Origin: an uncultured Clostridia bacterium
Lineage (GTDB): Bacteria; Bacillota; Clostridia; TANB77; CAG-508
Assembly: GCA_948739805.1 (NCBI GenBank)
Contig: CAPYID010000031.1
Location: forward strand, 1-22,391
DNA: 22,391 nt
Direction: 5' to 3'
Shown here: one piece after another, positions 1-7,950 of the stretch
How positions within the stretch are numbered: the first letter of the stretch is position 1
Layout of the letters: each line of letters starts with the position of its first letter
Notes under the pieces: generated by a model
What the model saw: the letters and a program-made list of their open reading frames with translations, nothing else
Told to the model about the DNA's origin: nothing
The model's database searches: none
Position numbers and translations under genes: made by a program

Positions 1-26
1 TTATGTTCTCATTTAGGAACTTATAT

Positions 27-55
27 AGTATACTACGCTGATTTTATTTTGTCAA
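27..55 (-). promoter_or_regulatory. Strong sigma-A-type promoter firing off the left edge
   Basis: On the minus strand there is a perfect -35 TTGACA (55-50), a 17-bp spacer and TATACT at -10 (32-27). The transcript would start near position 20 and run left, so it serves a gene outside the window. Just downstream is a short GTTC/GAAC dyad (5-20). The fit to the consensus is close to ideal. Confidence 0.75.
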
Positions 56-126
56 CATTTTTTTGAAAAAATTTTATTTTTTTATTTCTTTGTTTTTGAC
101 TTATGCTTCATGCGCAGTGCTTATTT

Positions 127-156
127 ATATTAGCATATTTTGAATTAATTTGTCAA
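127..156 (-). promoter_or_regulatory. Extended -10 promoter, minus strand
   Basis: On the minus strand there is TTGACA (156-151), an 18-bp spacer and an extended -10 TGC-TAATAT (135-127). It lies about 100 bp upstream of the second promoter at 27-55, so the gene to the left of the window may have tandem promoters. Confidence 0.55.
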
Positions 157-332
157 TAGTTTTTTTAAACTTTTTCTATAGAATTTTTTAGTAAAATATA
201 CTTTATGAGTTTTCCCTTACAGTTGCCTAATGTTCAAGCGAATTTGTAAAATTGTTGTTGTATTTGTATCTAATGTTTTAGCAAATGATCTTATTATGAA
301 ATATTAAATATAAAGTCATGTATTATATTAAT

Positions 333-368
333 AATAGAGTATAAGTTTATATTTCCTTATACTCTATT
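333..368. terminator. Inverted repeat, possible terminator after the VTT gene
   Basis: AGAGTATAAG (336-345) and CTTATACTCT (356-365) form a perfect 10-bp stem that extends to 13 bp with flanking A-T pairs, around a 10-nt loop. It sits 14 bp beyond the stop codon of the minus-strand VTT gene. There is no clean T-run on the minus-strand exit side, so termination is plausible but not certain. Confidence 0.45.
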
Positions 369-381
369 TTGGTTACTATTG

Positions 382-1101
382 TTATTTTATACTATTTATT
401 GCATCTCGTGTTGTTTTATCTTTATCAAATCTACTGATTATAAAAATTATTATAGCGACTATTAGTACTATTGATACATATAGTATAATACTCATTTTCC
501 AATCTCCAATTGCTAAGTTTTCTCCTGCAAGTGTTGATGTAATGACTGATGGAAATCTTGCAAATGTTGATATTAAAATAAATTTACTTGGTTTTATTGG
601 TAATAACCCTGATACATATACTAATAAATCTTTTGGAGTTCCTGGTAATAAAAATAATACAAGTAATATCATTTCAATCTTTTTGGGATTCTGAAATAGT
701 TTGTTTTTTTCGATCTTTTCAATTTTCTTTTCGTCACAGAAATCACATACAAACTTTTTTCCATATTTTCTAACTAAAAAAAATATTATTGTTGATATTA
801 TACCCGCTGATGCCATAATAAATATTGTTCCCCATAATCCACCATAACACATTCCTGCTAGTATCTCTATTGGCTCACCTGGTACTATTATCAAAAATAT
901 TTGTGCTACTTGTAGTCCAAATAATGAAATCAGTCCCCATATACCAGATTTATCTACTTTTTCTTTGAAGGCTACTTGTCCTTCTTTTGTAGATAAATCT
1001 CTCATTACTGGAAATAAATATATTATAACTCCTATAAATATTGCTATAACTATTAATGTTAATATTACTTTGAATATTTTTACTTTACTTTTTCTACTCA
1101 T
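382..1101 (-). CDS. TVP38/TMEM64 family (VTT-domain) membrane protein
   Basis: A 239-residue integral membrane protein of the SNARE-associated/VTT (DedA-related) family. Proteins of this group are implicated in lipid scrambling and membrane homeostasis; the exact substrate is unknown here. There is an N-terminal TM segment (about 9-30), then two re-entrant/TM blocks with the family signatures PGEPIEILAG (about 74-83), YGGLWGT (86-92) and LPGTPKDLL (about 151-159), followed by SGLLPI and an FARFP motif, and a C-terminal TM before a charged tail. The ATG overlaps the stop of the upstream papain-like gene in an ATGA, so the two are translationally coupled. AAGGGA lies upstream of the start. Length is normal for the family. 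Confidence 0.85.
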   Translation of the reverse strand: MSRKSKVKIFKVILTLIVIAIFIGVIIYLFPVMRDLSTKEGQVAFKEKVDKSGIWGLISLFGLQVAQIFLIIVPGEPIEILAGMCYGGLWGTIFIMASAGIISTIIFFLVRKYGKKFVCDFCDEKKIEKIEKNKLFQNPKKIEMILLVLFLLPGTPKDLLVYVSGLLPIKPSKFILISTFARFPSVITSTLAGENLAIGDWKMSIILYVSIVLIVAIIIFIISRFDKDKTTRDAINSIK

Positions 1102-1682
1102 ATTATCCCTTCTTTTTTTGGTATACAGATACTTCTTAATAATTCTGTTACATCTAATTTTGGAGCTCTATATTTTCTTAATAGTCCACTATAAATTTCC
1201 TCGAGTCCTTCTATATTTTTAAAGTGTTCAGGTTTTACTATTTCTGGTAATTTTGTTTTTATTCCTGCATTTTCCATTACGTATTTAATAAATTCAGCAC
1301 AATAAAATGAATGCTCTTTCTTTATTTTTTTATGAAATCCTACTGCTAATAACCCTAACATATTGAATTTGTAGAGCTCCTTTTCTTCCTGAATTTGTAT
1401 GATATTATCCCTTACATTTTCATATTGTTCTTCTGTGATTTCTAACGAATATATTTTAGTTTTCGTATTGTAAAATCTTTTAAATGTCCCCTTATCTATG
1501 TATTCATGTATAAATCCAGCCCAAAATGCATTATATGGATTTAATCTTCCGAAACTATACATCTCTTTTAAGTTTATATCTAATGAAATTGATACATGGG
1601 AAAATTCATCTTTTGTATATTTTTTTATAATTTGTGATAATATTGTGCCTGTATGTGTAAGTACAATATATATTTTTTTCAT
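1098..1682 (-). CDS. Permuted papain-like hydrolase (YiiX/NlpC-P60 superfamily)
   Basis: A 194-residue soluble protein with the circularly permuted NlpC/P60 order: the catalytic His comes first (FSHVSISL, H29) and the Cys later (FYCAEF, C128). In this superfamily (YiiX, YycO, YaeF) the members are thought to be thiol peptidases, amidases or acyl-hydrolases, some acting on lipids or cell-wall material. The start has GAGAGGA at a good distance. The stop overlaps the ATG of the VTT-domain gene, and a papain-like enzyme coupled to a VTT protein suggests a shared role at the membrane, which is inference. No signal peptide is visible. I found no convincing promoter in the 108 bp upstream. Confidence 0.75.
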   Translation of the reverse strand: MKKIYIVLTHTGTILSQIIKKYTKDEFSHVSISLDINLKEMYSFGRLNPYNAFWAGFIHEYIDKGTFKRFYNTKTKIYSLEITEEQYENVRDNIIQIQEEKELYKFNMLGLLAVGFHKKIKKEHSFYCAEFIKYVMENAGIKTKLPEIVKPEHFKNIEGLEEIYSGLLRKYRAPKLDVTELLRSICIPKKEGII

Positions 1683-1790
1683 TTTTCTATCATTCCTCTC
1701 TTACACCATCTTATGTTTAAAATCTTTATATAAAAATTCATTACTTTAACTAAAGAGGCGATTAGTAAAATAAAATGGTATTATTTTTAA

Positions 1791-3881
1791 TTATGTGTTT
1801 CCATTTATATTTCTTTCAAATTGTATATCTGTTGCAATAAAATATATTCCATATACTAGCATAAACATTCCAAATATTATTGCAATATTTCTTATGATTT
1901 CTTCTATTGTTACTGCTATTGTGAACATATTTCCAATAATTAATATTGTTGGTATGCTTACTATAATTGGAATTAATAAAGGTATAGCAAAATATATAAA
2001 TAATTGTTTAAATATTATCCTATTTATTTGTAATTCGTCAATACCTAATTTCTTTAATAATTCATATCTATATTTATATTTTTCTGAGTCACTTAATTGT
2101 TGTATTGCAAGTAATGTAGCCGTTGCCATTACAAAGATTAGTGCTATATAAAAGGCTAAGAATGATATTATTGTATAAAATGATTTTGATTGACTTGTTC
2201 TTTCTCCTTTTGTCATAACACTTCCATGTGGCATTTCCATATGGTATTCTTCTGTTTTTCCATTAATTTCTCCTGTAAGTGGTATATGCTCTCTTTTTAT
2301 AAACTCGTTTAAATCATTATAGAATTTTTCATTTGTAGTTTCTTCTGTCTGTACAACTAAATTATAACTATAATCAAATGTATAGATATGTGTTTCTTCA
2401 TATTCTTGCTCATTATTAATTTGTCCTTCTTCTGTATTATTTTGATTTCTTAATTTTGTTTCTTCTTCACTTATTAATGGAATTAAACTATCTGGAACTA
2501 TAATTGTATAGATATATCCATTAAAACCAACTTGTGCTAAATTTTCACCTTTAATCCCCTTGATTTTCATATTTTTATTTGCTATTGTTATTATATCACT
2601 TTCTTGCTTGAATTGTCCAAGCATTTTTTCTGCCGTTTTTAAAGAATGAATAATAATTTCATCTTCTTGTAAATTTATTTTTTCATATCCAAGTATTTCT
2701 CTTAATCTATTATAGTCTGTTAAACCTAATACAGTTTCTGGTTCATTTTCATTTGTTCCTTCAAATACAGTGCCTTCAAATGCTTTTGATATATTTAGAT
2801 TTCCAATATTATATATTCTATATTCATACATATCTTTTATTTTTGCATTTTCTTTTATGTATTGTTTGAATTTCGTAAAATCTCCATCATCTGTACTAAT
2901 CATAATTTCATATGGATAACCCATTTCCAATTCGTTGCTTAACATATTATTTAAGAGTAATGCTACGTTCCCTCCTATTAGTATTATTGTGAACATTACA
3001 GCTATTGTTCCCATTGTGATACTCATTGTATTAATTTTCGATGTTAAGTTTCTAAATAAAAACATATTATCTTTTTTGTATTTTTTCAATTTATTGTCTA
3101 AGTACCTTTTTACTATAAAACTAGATATACTAATATAGAATAGATAAATTCCTATTATTAGCATTATAATTGCTATAAATATACTTCCAGCATTCATATT
3201 TTGTGGTACCTTGAATTCTTTATTTGTTAAAGATAAGGCTCCAATTAATAAAATTATTGATAATATAAATATTACTATATTTCCTTTTGATTTTTTTATT
3301 ATACTGTTTTCGTTTTTTTTGTCTGCATATAATAAATCATGTACTTTTGTCTTGTTTATCTTTCTTCTACAATTTAATAAGACTAATACAAATATCCCAA
3401 AAAAGTAAATCGCTGTCATTTCTATTGCTTTTAAGCTAAATGATATTCCTATTTGATATGGTTGGTTAAATAGTTTCATAATTATTGTTGCAAATATCTG
3501 ATATAAAAATGTTCCTACTCCGATTCCTATTACAAATGCTACACTTCCTATAATAATATTTTCTAGTGTAAACATATTGCTAATTGACTTTTTCTCTATT
3601 CCTAATATTTCATATATTCCAAATTCTTTGCTTCTTTTTTCAAGCATAAATTTCATTGTATAGTTTATTAGCCAAGCCATAATTAAAATAATTATTATGC
3701 TAATTCCTGTGATATATTTTGAAAAGCCTTGCATATATGATGATAATTCATTTATGTCTTCTGATACTGCTATTGAGTTAAAACTGAATATTAGTGAAAC
3801 TGATATTATTACTGTTATAAAGTATATAATATAATCTTTTGCCTGTCTTTTCGCATTTCTTAAAGATAATTTACCTAACAT
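1791..3881 (-). CDS. BceB-type ABC transporter permease (FtsX family)
   Basis: A 696-residue permease of the BceAB (peptide-7-exporter) group, which protects Bacillota from bacitracin, lantibiotics and similar peptides by acting on the target-peptide complex, and which also relays flux to its sensor kinase. Ten TM segments are visible in BceB order, with a large, mostly hydrophilic extracellular domain of about 240 residues between TM7 and TM8, and FtsX-type helices at both ends. I place the start at ATG 3881: GGAGGTGA lies 8 nt upstream and the protein then begins MLGKLSLRNAKRQAKDY, the usual BceB beginning. An upstream in-frame TTG at 3899 would put that ribosome binding site inside the gene. 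It overlaps the end of bceA by 11 bp. It is the last gene of the run. Confidence 0.88.
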   Translation of the reverse strand: MLGKLSLRNAKRQAKDYIIYFITVIISVSLIFSFNSIAVSEDINELSSYMQGFSKYITGISIIIILIMAWLINYTMKFMLEKRSKEFGIYEILGIEKKSISNMFTLENIIIGSVAFVIGIGVGTFLYQIFATIIMKLFNQPYQIGISFSLKAIEMTAIYFFGIFVLVLLNCRRKINKTKVHDLLYADKKNENSIIKKSKGNIVIFILSIILLIGALSLTNKEFKVPQNMNAGSIFIAIIMLIIGIYLFYISISSFIVKRYLDNKLKKYKKDNMFLFRNLTSKINTMSITMGTIAVMFTIILIGGNVALLLNNMLSNELEMGYPYEIMISTDDGDFTKFKQYIKENAKIKDMYEYRIYNIGNLNISKAFEGTVFEGTNENEPETVLGLTDYNRLREILGYEKINLQEDEIIIHSLKTAEKMLGQFKQESDIITIANKNMKIKGIKGENLAQVGFNGYIYTIIVPDSLIPLISEEETKLRNQNNTEEGQINNEQEYEETHIYTFDYSYNLVVQTEETTNEKFYNDLNEFIKREHIPLTGEINGKTEEYHMEMPHGSVMTKGERTSQSKSFYTIISFLAFYIALIFVMATATLLAIQQLSDSEKYKYRYELLKKLGIDELQINRIIFKQLFIYFAIPLLIPIIVSIPTILIIGNMFTIAVTIEEIIRNIAIIFGMFMLVYGIYFIATDIQFERNINGNT

Positions 3882-4638
3882 CTCTTTGGTCACCTCCAAG
3901 AAGTGCTAATACATCTAATATTTCATTATATAGTTCTTTTCTTTGTTTCTCTCCTTTTTCGATTTTATTAAAAATTTTTCCATCTTTTACAAATAATATT
4001 TTACTGCAGTAACTTGCAGATAATGGATCATGTGTTACCATTAAAATTGTTGCTTTCATGTTTTTGTTCATGTCTTCCATTATTTCTAATAATTGTTTCG
4101 CTGATTTACTGTCTAGACTTCCTGTTGGTTCATCTGCTAATATTATTTTGGGCGTGTTTATTATTGCTCTACTACATGCACATCTCTGCTTTTGTCCTCC
4201 TGATACTTGGTATGGATATTTATTTAATATTTCTTCTATTTCTAGTTTTTTAGCAATCTGTGCAATTTTTTTGTCAATTTCTTTCTCTGGTGTTTTGTTT
4301 ATTGTTAATATTAATGCTATATTTTCTTCTATTGTTAATGTGTCTAATAAATTAAAGTCTTGAAATATAAATCCTAATTTTTCTCTCCTAAATTTACTGA
4401 TTTGTTTTTCTTCTATTTCTGTAATGTCTTGCTCATCTAAATAAATATGACCTGAGCTTACTGTATCAATTGTTGATATACAGTTTAAAAGTGTTGTTTT
4501 ACCACTTCCGCTTGCTCCCATTATCCCTATAAATTCTCCTTCTTCTACATCAAAACTAATCCCATCTATGGCTTTTGTTACATTATCTTTATTTCCATAG
4601 TATTTTTGTATTTTTTCTACTTTTAATATTTTTTTCAA
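3871..4638 (-). CDS. BceA-type ABC transporter ATPase
   Basis: ATPase partner of the downstream BceB permease, about 255 residues. Walker A GASGSGKTT (about 41-49), the Q-loop FQDFN, the signature VSGGQKQR, Walker B ILADEPTGSLD and the H-loop VTHD are all intact, so it should hydrolyse ATP. I choose TTG at 4638 as start because AAAGGAG lies 8 nt upstream and the protein then begins MKKILKVEKIQKYYG as in the family; the GTG at 4647 directly abuts that ribosome binding site. It is preceded by its own intergenic region carrying an inverted-repeat operator (4721-4740) and a -10 box, so it can be expressed separately from the kinase gene. Confidence 0.9.
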   Translation of the reverse strand: MKKILKVEKIQKYYGNKDNVTKAIDGISFDVEEGEFIGIMGASGSGKTTLLNCISTIDTVSSGHIYLDEQDITEIEEKQISKFRREKLGFIFQDFNLLDTLTIEENIALILTINKTPEKEIDKKIAQIAKKLEIEEILNKYPYQVSGGQKQRCACSRAIINTPKIILADEPTGSLDSKSAKQLLEIMEDMNKNMKATILMVTHDPLSASYCSKILFVKDGKIFNKIEKGEKQRKELYNEILDVLALLGGDQRDVR

Positions 4639-4673
4639 AGTATTCACTCCTTTATTTTTTGATTTTCATATTT

Positions 4674-4679
4674 AGTATA
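4674..4679 (-). promoter_or_regulatory. Putative -10 box of the bceAB promoter
   Basis: TATACT on the minus strand, about 36 bp before the bceA start. The hexamer 17 bp upstream (about 4697-4702) is a poor -35, as expected for a promoter that needs an activator bound upstream. The dyad at 4721-4740 is placed to recruit that activator. Confidence 0.45.
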
Positions 4680-4720
4680 TCTCACTTTTTATTAGTTTCA
4701 TATAGAAGTAGCTTGCTTTT

Positions 4721-4740
4721 ATCTTACAGTTTTGTAAGAT
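4721..4740. promoter_or_regulatory. Perfect dyad, probable BceR-type operator
   Basis: ATCTTACA-GTTT-TGTAAGAT on the plus strand: a perfect 8-bp inverted repeat with a 4-bp spacer, core TTACA-N4-TGTAA. It lies between the kinase stop and the bceA start, about 20 bp upstream of the presumed -35 region. BceR-like response regulators are known to bind dyads of the TNACA-N4-TGTAA type upstream of their transporter operons. There is no T-run after it on the minus strand, which argues against a terminator. Confidence 0.65.
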
Positions 4741-4758
4741 TTCTTTCTATTCCCCCTT

Positions 4759-5757
4759 TTATTTTTTTGGAAATGTTATGTTTATTTGAGTATATTCACT
4801 TTCTTTACTTTGTGCTTCTATAGCTATGTTTAATTCTTCACATAATTTTCTACATAGATATAACCCTATTCCTGTTGATTTTTTATTTAGTTTTCTTCCA
4901 TTTGTTCCTGTAAATCCTTTTTCAAATATTCTGTTTATTTCGCTCTCTTTTATTCCAATTCCATTGTCTTTTATCGATAATTTTATACCTTCTTTGTTTT
5001 CTTCTGCTTCTATTGTTACTTTTGAGTCAGATTCTTTTTTATATTTTATGGCATTTATAATTATCTGATTTAATATGAATTCTAGCCATTTTTCATCAGT
5101 GTATACTAATACATCTATATTTCTTATTTCCACTTTCATATTGTTTTGTATCATTATTTTTTTATTTCTTGCAATTACATTTTTTATTATTTCTACTATT
5201 TCTGTTTTTCTTATCATGAAGTCATTTGAAACTTGCTCAAGTCTTGCATAAAATAAGGCTTGTTCCACAAAGTTATTTATTTCTTCCAATTCTTCATCTA
5301 TTTTATTTGTTATATTTGATTTATTATTTTCACATAATAGTTTTGCTGATGTAATTGGTATCTTTATTTCATGTACCCAGCTTTCTATGTATTCTTTATA
5401 TTCCTTTTTTGAGTACATTATTTCTGATACATTGTCTATCATAGATTTATTAGCTTTTTTTAATATTGTATAATATGCTAGATTCTCTTGTCTTCTAGGT
5501 TTTTTTATTATTTCTGTTATTAGATATTTTTCTTGTAAGCCTTCCATAGTTTTTTCTATATTTTGTATATATCTATTTTTTATAACATAACTTATTATAA
5601 ATCCTACTATAAAAAATATAGTAGGTATTATTGATATAACTAATATAACATTTTTGTCTATTTCCATAGCTTTTGTATAGCTTATTAATATAATTATATA
5701 TATTATATATGCTAATATAAAATTTATTTTATCTTTTACATATCTACTAAAATTCAT
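4759..5757 (-). CDS. BceS-type intramembrane-sensing histidine kinase
   Basis: A 332-residue sensor kinase. Two TM segments (about 12-29 and 37-59) are separated by only a few residues, so there is no real extracellular sensor. This is the layout of BceS-like kinases, which read the state of their BceAB transporter. The H-box is ESWVHEIKIPI with the phospho-accepting H129; the N-box (NQIIINAIKYK), G1 (DNGIGIKE), F (FEKGFTG) and G2 (STGIGLYL) motifs are all present. The ATG overlaps the stop of the response-regulator C-terminal frame in an ATGA. The kinase looks intact, unlike its regulator. Confidence 0.88.
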   Translation of the reverse strand: MNFSRYVKDKINFILAYIIYIIILISYTKAMEIDKNVILVISIIPTIFFIVGFIISYVIKNRYIQNIEKTMEGLQEKYLITEIIKKPRRQENLAYYTILKKANKSMIDNVSEIMYSKKEYKEYIESWVHEIKIPITSAKLLCENNKSNITNKIDEELEEINNFVEQALFYARLEQVSNDFMIRKTEIVEIIKNVIARNKKIMIQNNMKVEIRNIDVLVYTDEKWLEFILNQIIINAIKYKKESDSKVTIEAEENKEGIKLSIKDNGIGIKESEINRIFEKGFTGTNGRKLNKKSTGIGLYLCRKLCEELNIAIEAQSKESEYTQINITFPKK

Positions 5758-6418
5758 ATTTTATATCCTTGTCCTCTTTTTGTTTCAATTAAATTTTCTA
5801 TTCCTATTTCTTTTAATTTTTCTCTTAACCTTGTTATAATTACACTTAAACTATTATCGTCTGCATATACTTCATTGTCCCATAAAAAGTCTATGATATC
5901 TTCTCTTGGTATTATTTTATCTTTGTTTTTAAAAAGGTAATGCCATGTTTTTATTTCCGTTTTTGTTAATTCTATTTCTTGTTTATTATAAGTTATTTTA
6001 GATTTCAAAATATCTAATATAATACCTTTATACTCTATTTTGTTTTCCATTTCTTCTGAGTATGTTCTGTTTAATAGATTTTTTATTCTTGCTAGTAAGA
6101 TTGGTACATTATATGGCTTTTCTATATAGTCGTCTCCTCCTAACATATTCCTTTTAATTCATCCATTGAATTGTTTCTACTAGTTACAAAAATAATTGGT
6201 ACTTTTGATTTTGTTCTTATCTTACTACAAATATCATATCCACTTTTGTTTGGCAAGTTTATATCTAGTAATATTAAATGAATTTTATCTTCTATTATTT
6301 TCTCTGCAATGTGTTCGAAATTAGAGATAACTCCCACTTCATATCCACTGTTTTCTAATAGTATTTTTAGTTCTTCCCTTATCTCTTTATCATCTTCTAC
6401 TATAACAATTTTAAACAT
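5754..6418 (-). pseudogene. BceR-type response regulator, split by a -1 frameshift
   Basis: OmpR-family regulator in two frames. Frame 1 (6418-6140) carries most of the receiver domain, with the acidic pocket ED9D10, phospho-acceptor D52 in LLDINLPNKSG and the VTSR switch. Frame 2 (6146-5754) continues with GGDDYIEKPY, including the conserved Lys of the receiver, then a winged-helix trans_reg_C domain ending in ETKRGQGYKI. Joined, the two make a normal full-length regulator. The break lies at GGAATATGTTAGGAGG (about 6140-6153): one missing base, for example in GGAATTATG, would restore the frame. It may be a true mutation, a sequencing or assembly error, or two separately translated pieces, since frame 2 has an ATG with AAAGGA close upstream. 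Frame 1 starts 8 bp inside the preceding gene. Confidence 0.8.
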
Positions 6419-7937
6419 CTAATTTACCTTCACCTTTTCCTTCTGTTAGTTTTTTTCTTATATATGTATTTCTAATGCTTATAGATGCAATAGGTATTAA
6501 TACTATTATATAAGGTATAATATATCTAGATTTCGCTTCCCATAGTATATGGAATGCAAATCCTCCTATGAAAATTGTAATTAAAAATATTATATCAATT
6601 GAAAGATTTTTTCTGTTTTGTACTAATACAATAATACTGCATATGCACATTAATAATAGTAATACTTTTTGATAGAAAGTTAATAAATTAATTAAATTTT
6701 CATCTGTTAAACCATTATTATTTATAGCTGAATATGTGTTTTCCGTCCACATTGAGGCTAGTTTCATTATATAAAAATCAAAAGTATAACCTATATTTTC
6801 TGTAAAATACTTTAATCTTTGCATAATTCTTTCTTTATATTCATCTTTTATACCTCCAAGTTTATTTAATGCTTTTTCGCCTATTTCTTCGTTATACCAA
6901 CCATTTGCTCTTGGTCCTTCTTCCATTGCTAGAAGTATAAAACTTACATTCGGATATGCGTTATTTTTGTCTAAATTGAATTTATTTAAATAGTAATTTT
7001 TTACCAGTGTTGTTGGTACTATTGATATTATTATATATATAATTATTATACATGTTTCTAATAGTCTGTTTTTCCATGATTTTTTAGTAAATCCTTTTAA
7101 TAGATTTAATAATAAATATATTATCGTTGCAATTATAAATATTAGACTATTCATTCTCATCATATATGCTACCATTGTAAAAACACTTGCAAATATAGGA
7201 TAAATATATTTTTTCGTTTCTGTATATCTCATCATAAAGTAAACTGCAAATAGGCATAATGCTAAACTTGGTATATCTCCATATACAAATGTTAGTAACA
7301 TTGGTAATGATATAAATGTTAGTATTAATGTTAATAATAATACTTTATTTGTTTTATATTTTTTTGATAACTGATTATTTATTTTATATAGTGCTATAAC
7401 AATTAATATATTACCTATAATATTTAAAATCCTTAGAGTCTGTAATGTATCTGTATGTATTATTCTAAAGAAAATATTAAAAATAAATGCTAAAGGAATT
7501 TGTTGCTGATATGCTTGTATATAATCTCCTAATGATATTCCTGCATATGTTAAGCTAGGCAAAATTTCTTCTACATTTCCTCTAAAAATAGCTTGTGCTA
7601 AATTACTAACATGTATTTGATCTCCTCCTATGTTTGGATTTACCAAGGTTATCCATATTATGTTAAATACAATATATATTATTAATGAACCTAAAAATAG
7701 ATATTTCCTGTTTGTAGCTTTTGACTTTGAATTAGTATCTTTATATAAATATTCATTTATGATTTTAGTAATAAAAAATAAAAAACTCCCTATGATTATA
7801 AGACCTATTATATATAAACAATTATTAAATTGAATAGTTATGTGTTCAAAATAATCCATTTTTGCTGTAAAAAGTATATTTAAAAGAATTATTATAGTTA
7901 AACTTAGTATTCCCAAAAAATATATTATCTTTTTCAA
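6411..7937 (-). CDS. Multi-pass membrane protein, GT-C/PMT-like glycosyltransferase (putative)
   Basis: A roughly 508-residue protein with about 11-12 TM segments and an acidic loop after the early helices (NIGGDQIHVSNLAQ, with an Asp where GT-C enzymes keep a catalytic acid). It resembles family-39-type glycosyltransferases that use polyprenyl-phosphate sugars, as often found in Bacillota, but I cannot assign a substrate. A soluble segment follows the seventh or eighth helix, with a GPRANGWYN motif common in this group. I favour TTG 7937 as start, because GGAGG lies 8 nt upstream; the ATG at 7958 would put that site within the coding region. The stop overlaps the response-regulator ATG by 8 bp. 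Placement inside a peptide-resistance operon suggests envelope modification, which is inference. Confidence 0.65.
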   Translation of the reverse strand: MKKIIYFLGILSLTIIILLNILFTAKMDYFEHITIQFNNCLYIIGLIIIGSFLFFITKIINEYLYKDTNSKSKATNRKYLFLGSLIIYIVFNIIWITLVNPNIGGDQIHVSNLAQAIFRGNVEEILPSLTYAGISLGDYIQAYQQQIPLAFIFNIFFRIIHTDTLQTLRILNIIGNILIVIALYKINNQLSKKYKTNKVLLLTLILTFISLPMLLTFVYGDIPSLALCLFAVYFMMRYTETKKYIYPIFASVFTMVAYMMRMNSLIFIIATIIYLLLNLLKGFTKKSWKNRLLETCIIIIYIIISIVPTTLVKNYYLNKFNLDKNNAYPNVSFILLAMEEGPRANGWYNEEIGEKALNKLGGIKDEYKERIMQRLKYFTENIGYTFDFYIMKLASMWTENTYSAINNNGLTDENLINLLTFYQKVLLLLMCICSIIVLVQNRKNLSIDIIFLITIFIGGFAFHILWEAKSRYIIPYIIVLIPIASISIRNTYIRKKLTEGKGEGKLDV

Positions 7938-7950
7938 TTTATTATCCTCC

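Larger units (their letters stand above)
1..381. other. Left intergenic region with outward promoters and a hairpin
   Basis: No convincing gene is seen here. The stretch holds two minus-strand promoters pointing off the left edge (27-55 and 127-156) and an AT-rich inverted repeat (333-368) just beyond the stop codon of the VTT gene. Positions 180-300 show only short broken frames and no ribosome binding site. Confidence 0.6.

Noticed and set aside
4721..4740. Reading the dyad before bceA as a terminator of the kinase gene
   Set aside because: It is a short A-T-rich stem with no T-run on the minus strand exit side; its symmetry and position fit an operator better.
6140..6160. Programmed -1 frameshifting in the response regulator
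   Set aside because: No slippery X-XXY-YYZ heptamer fits the zero frame (codons GAA TTA AAA GGA ATA), and no downstream stimulatory structure stands out. A mutation or consensus error is simpler.
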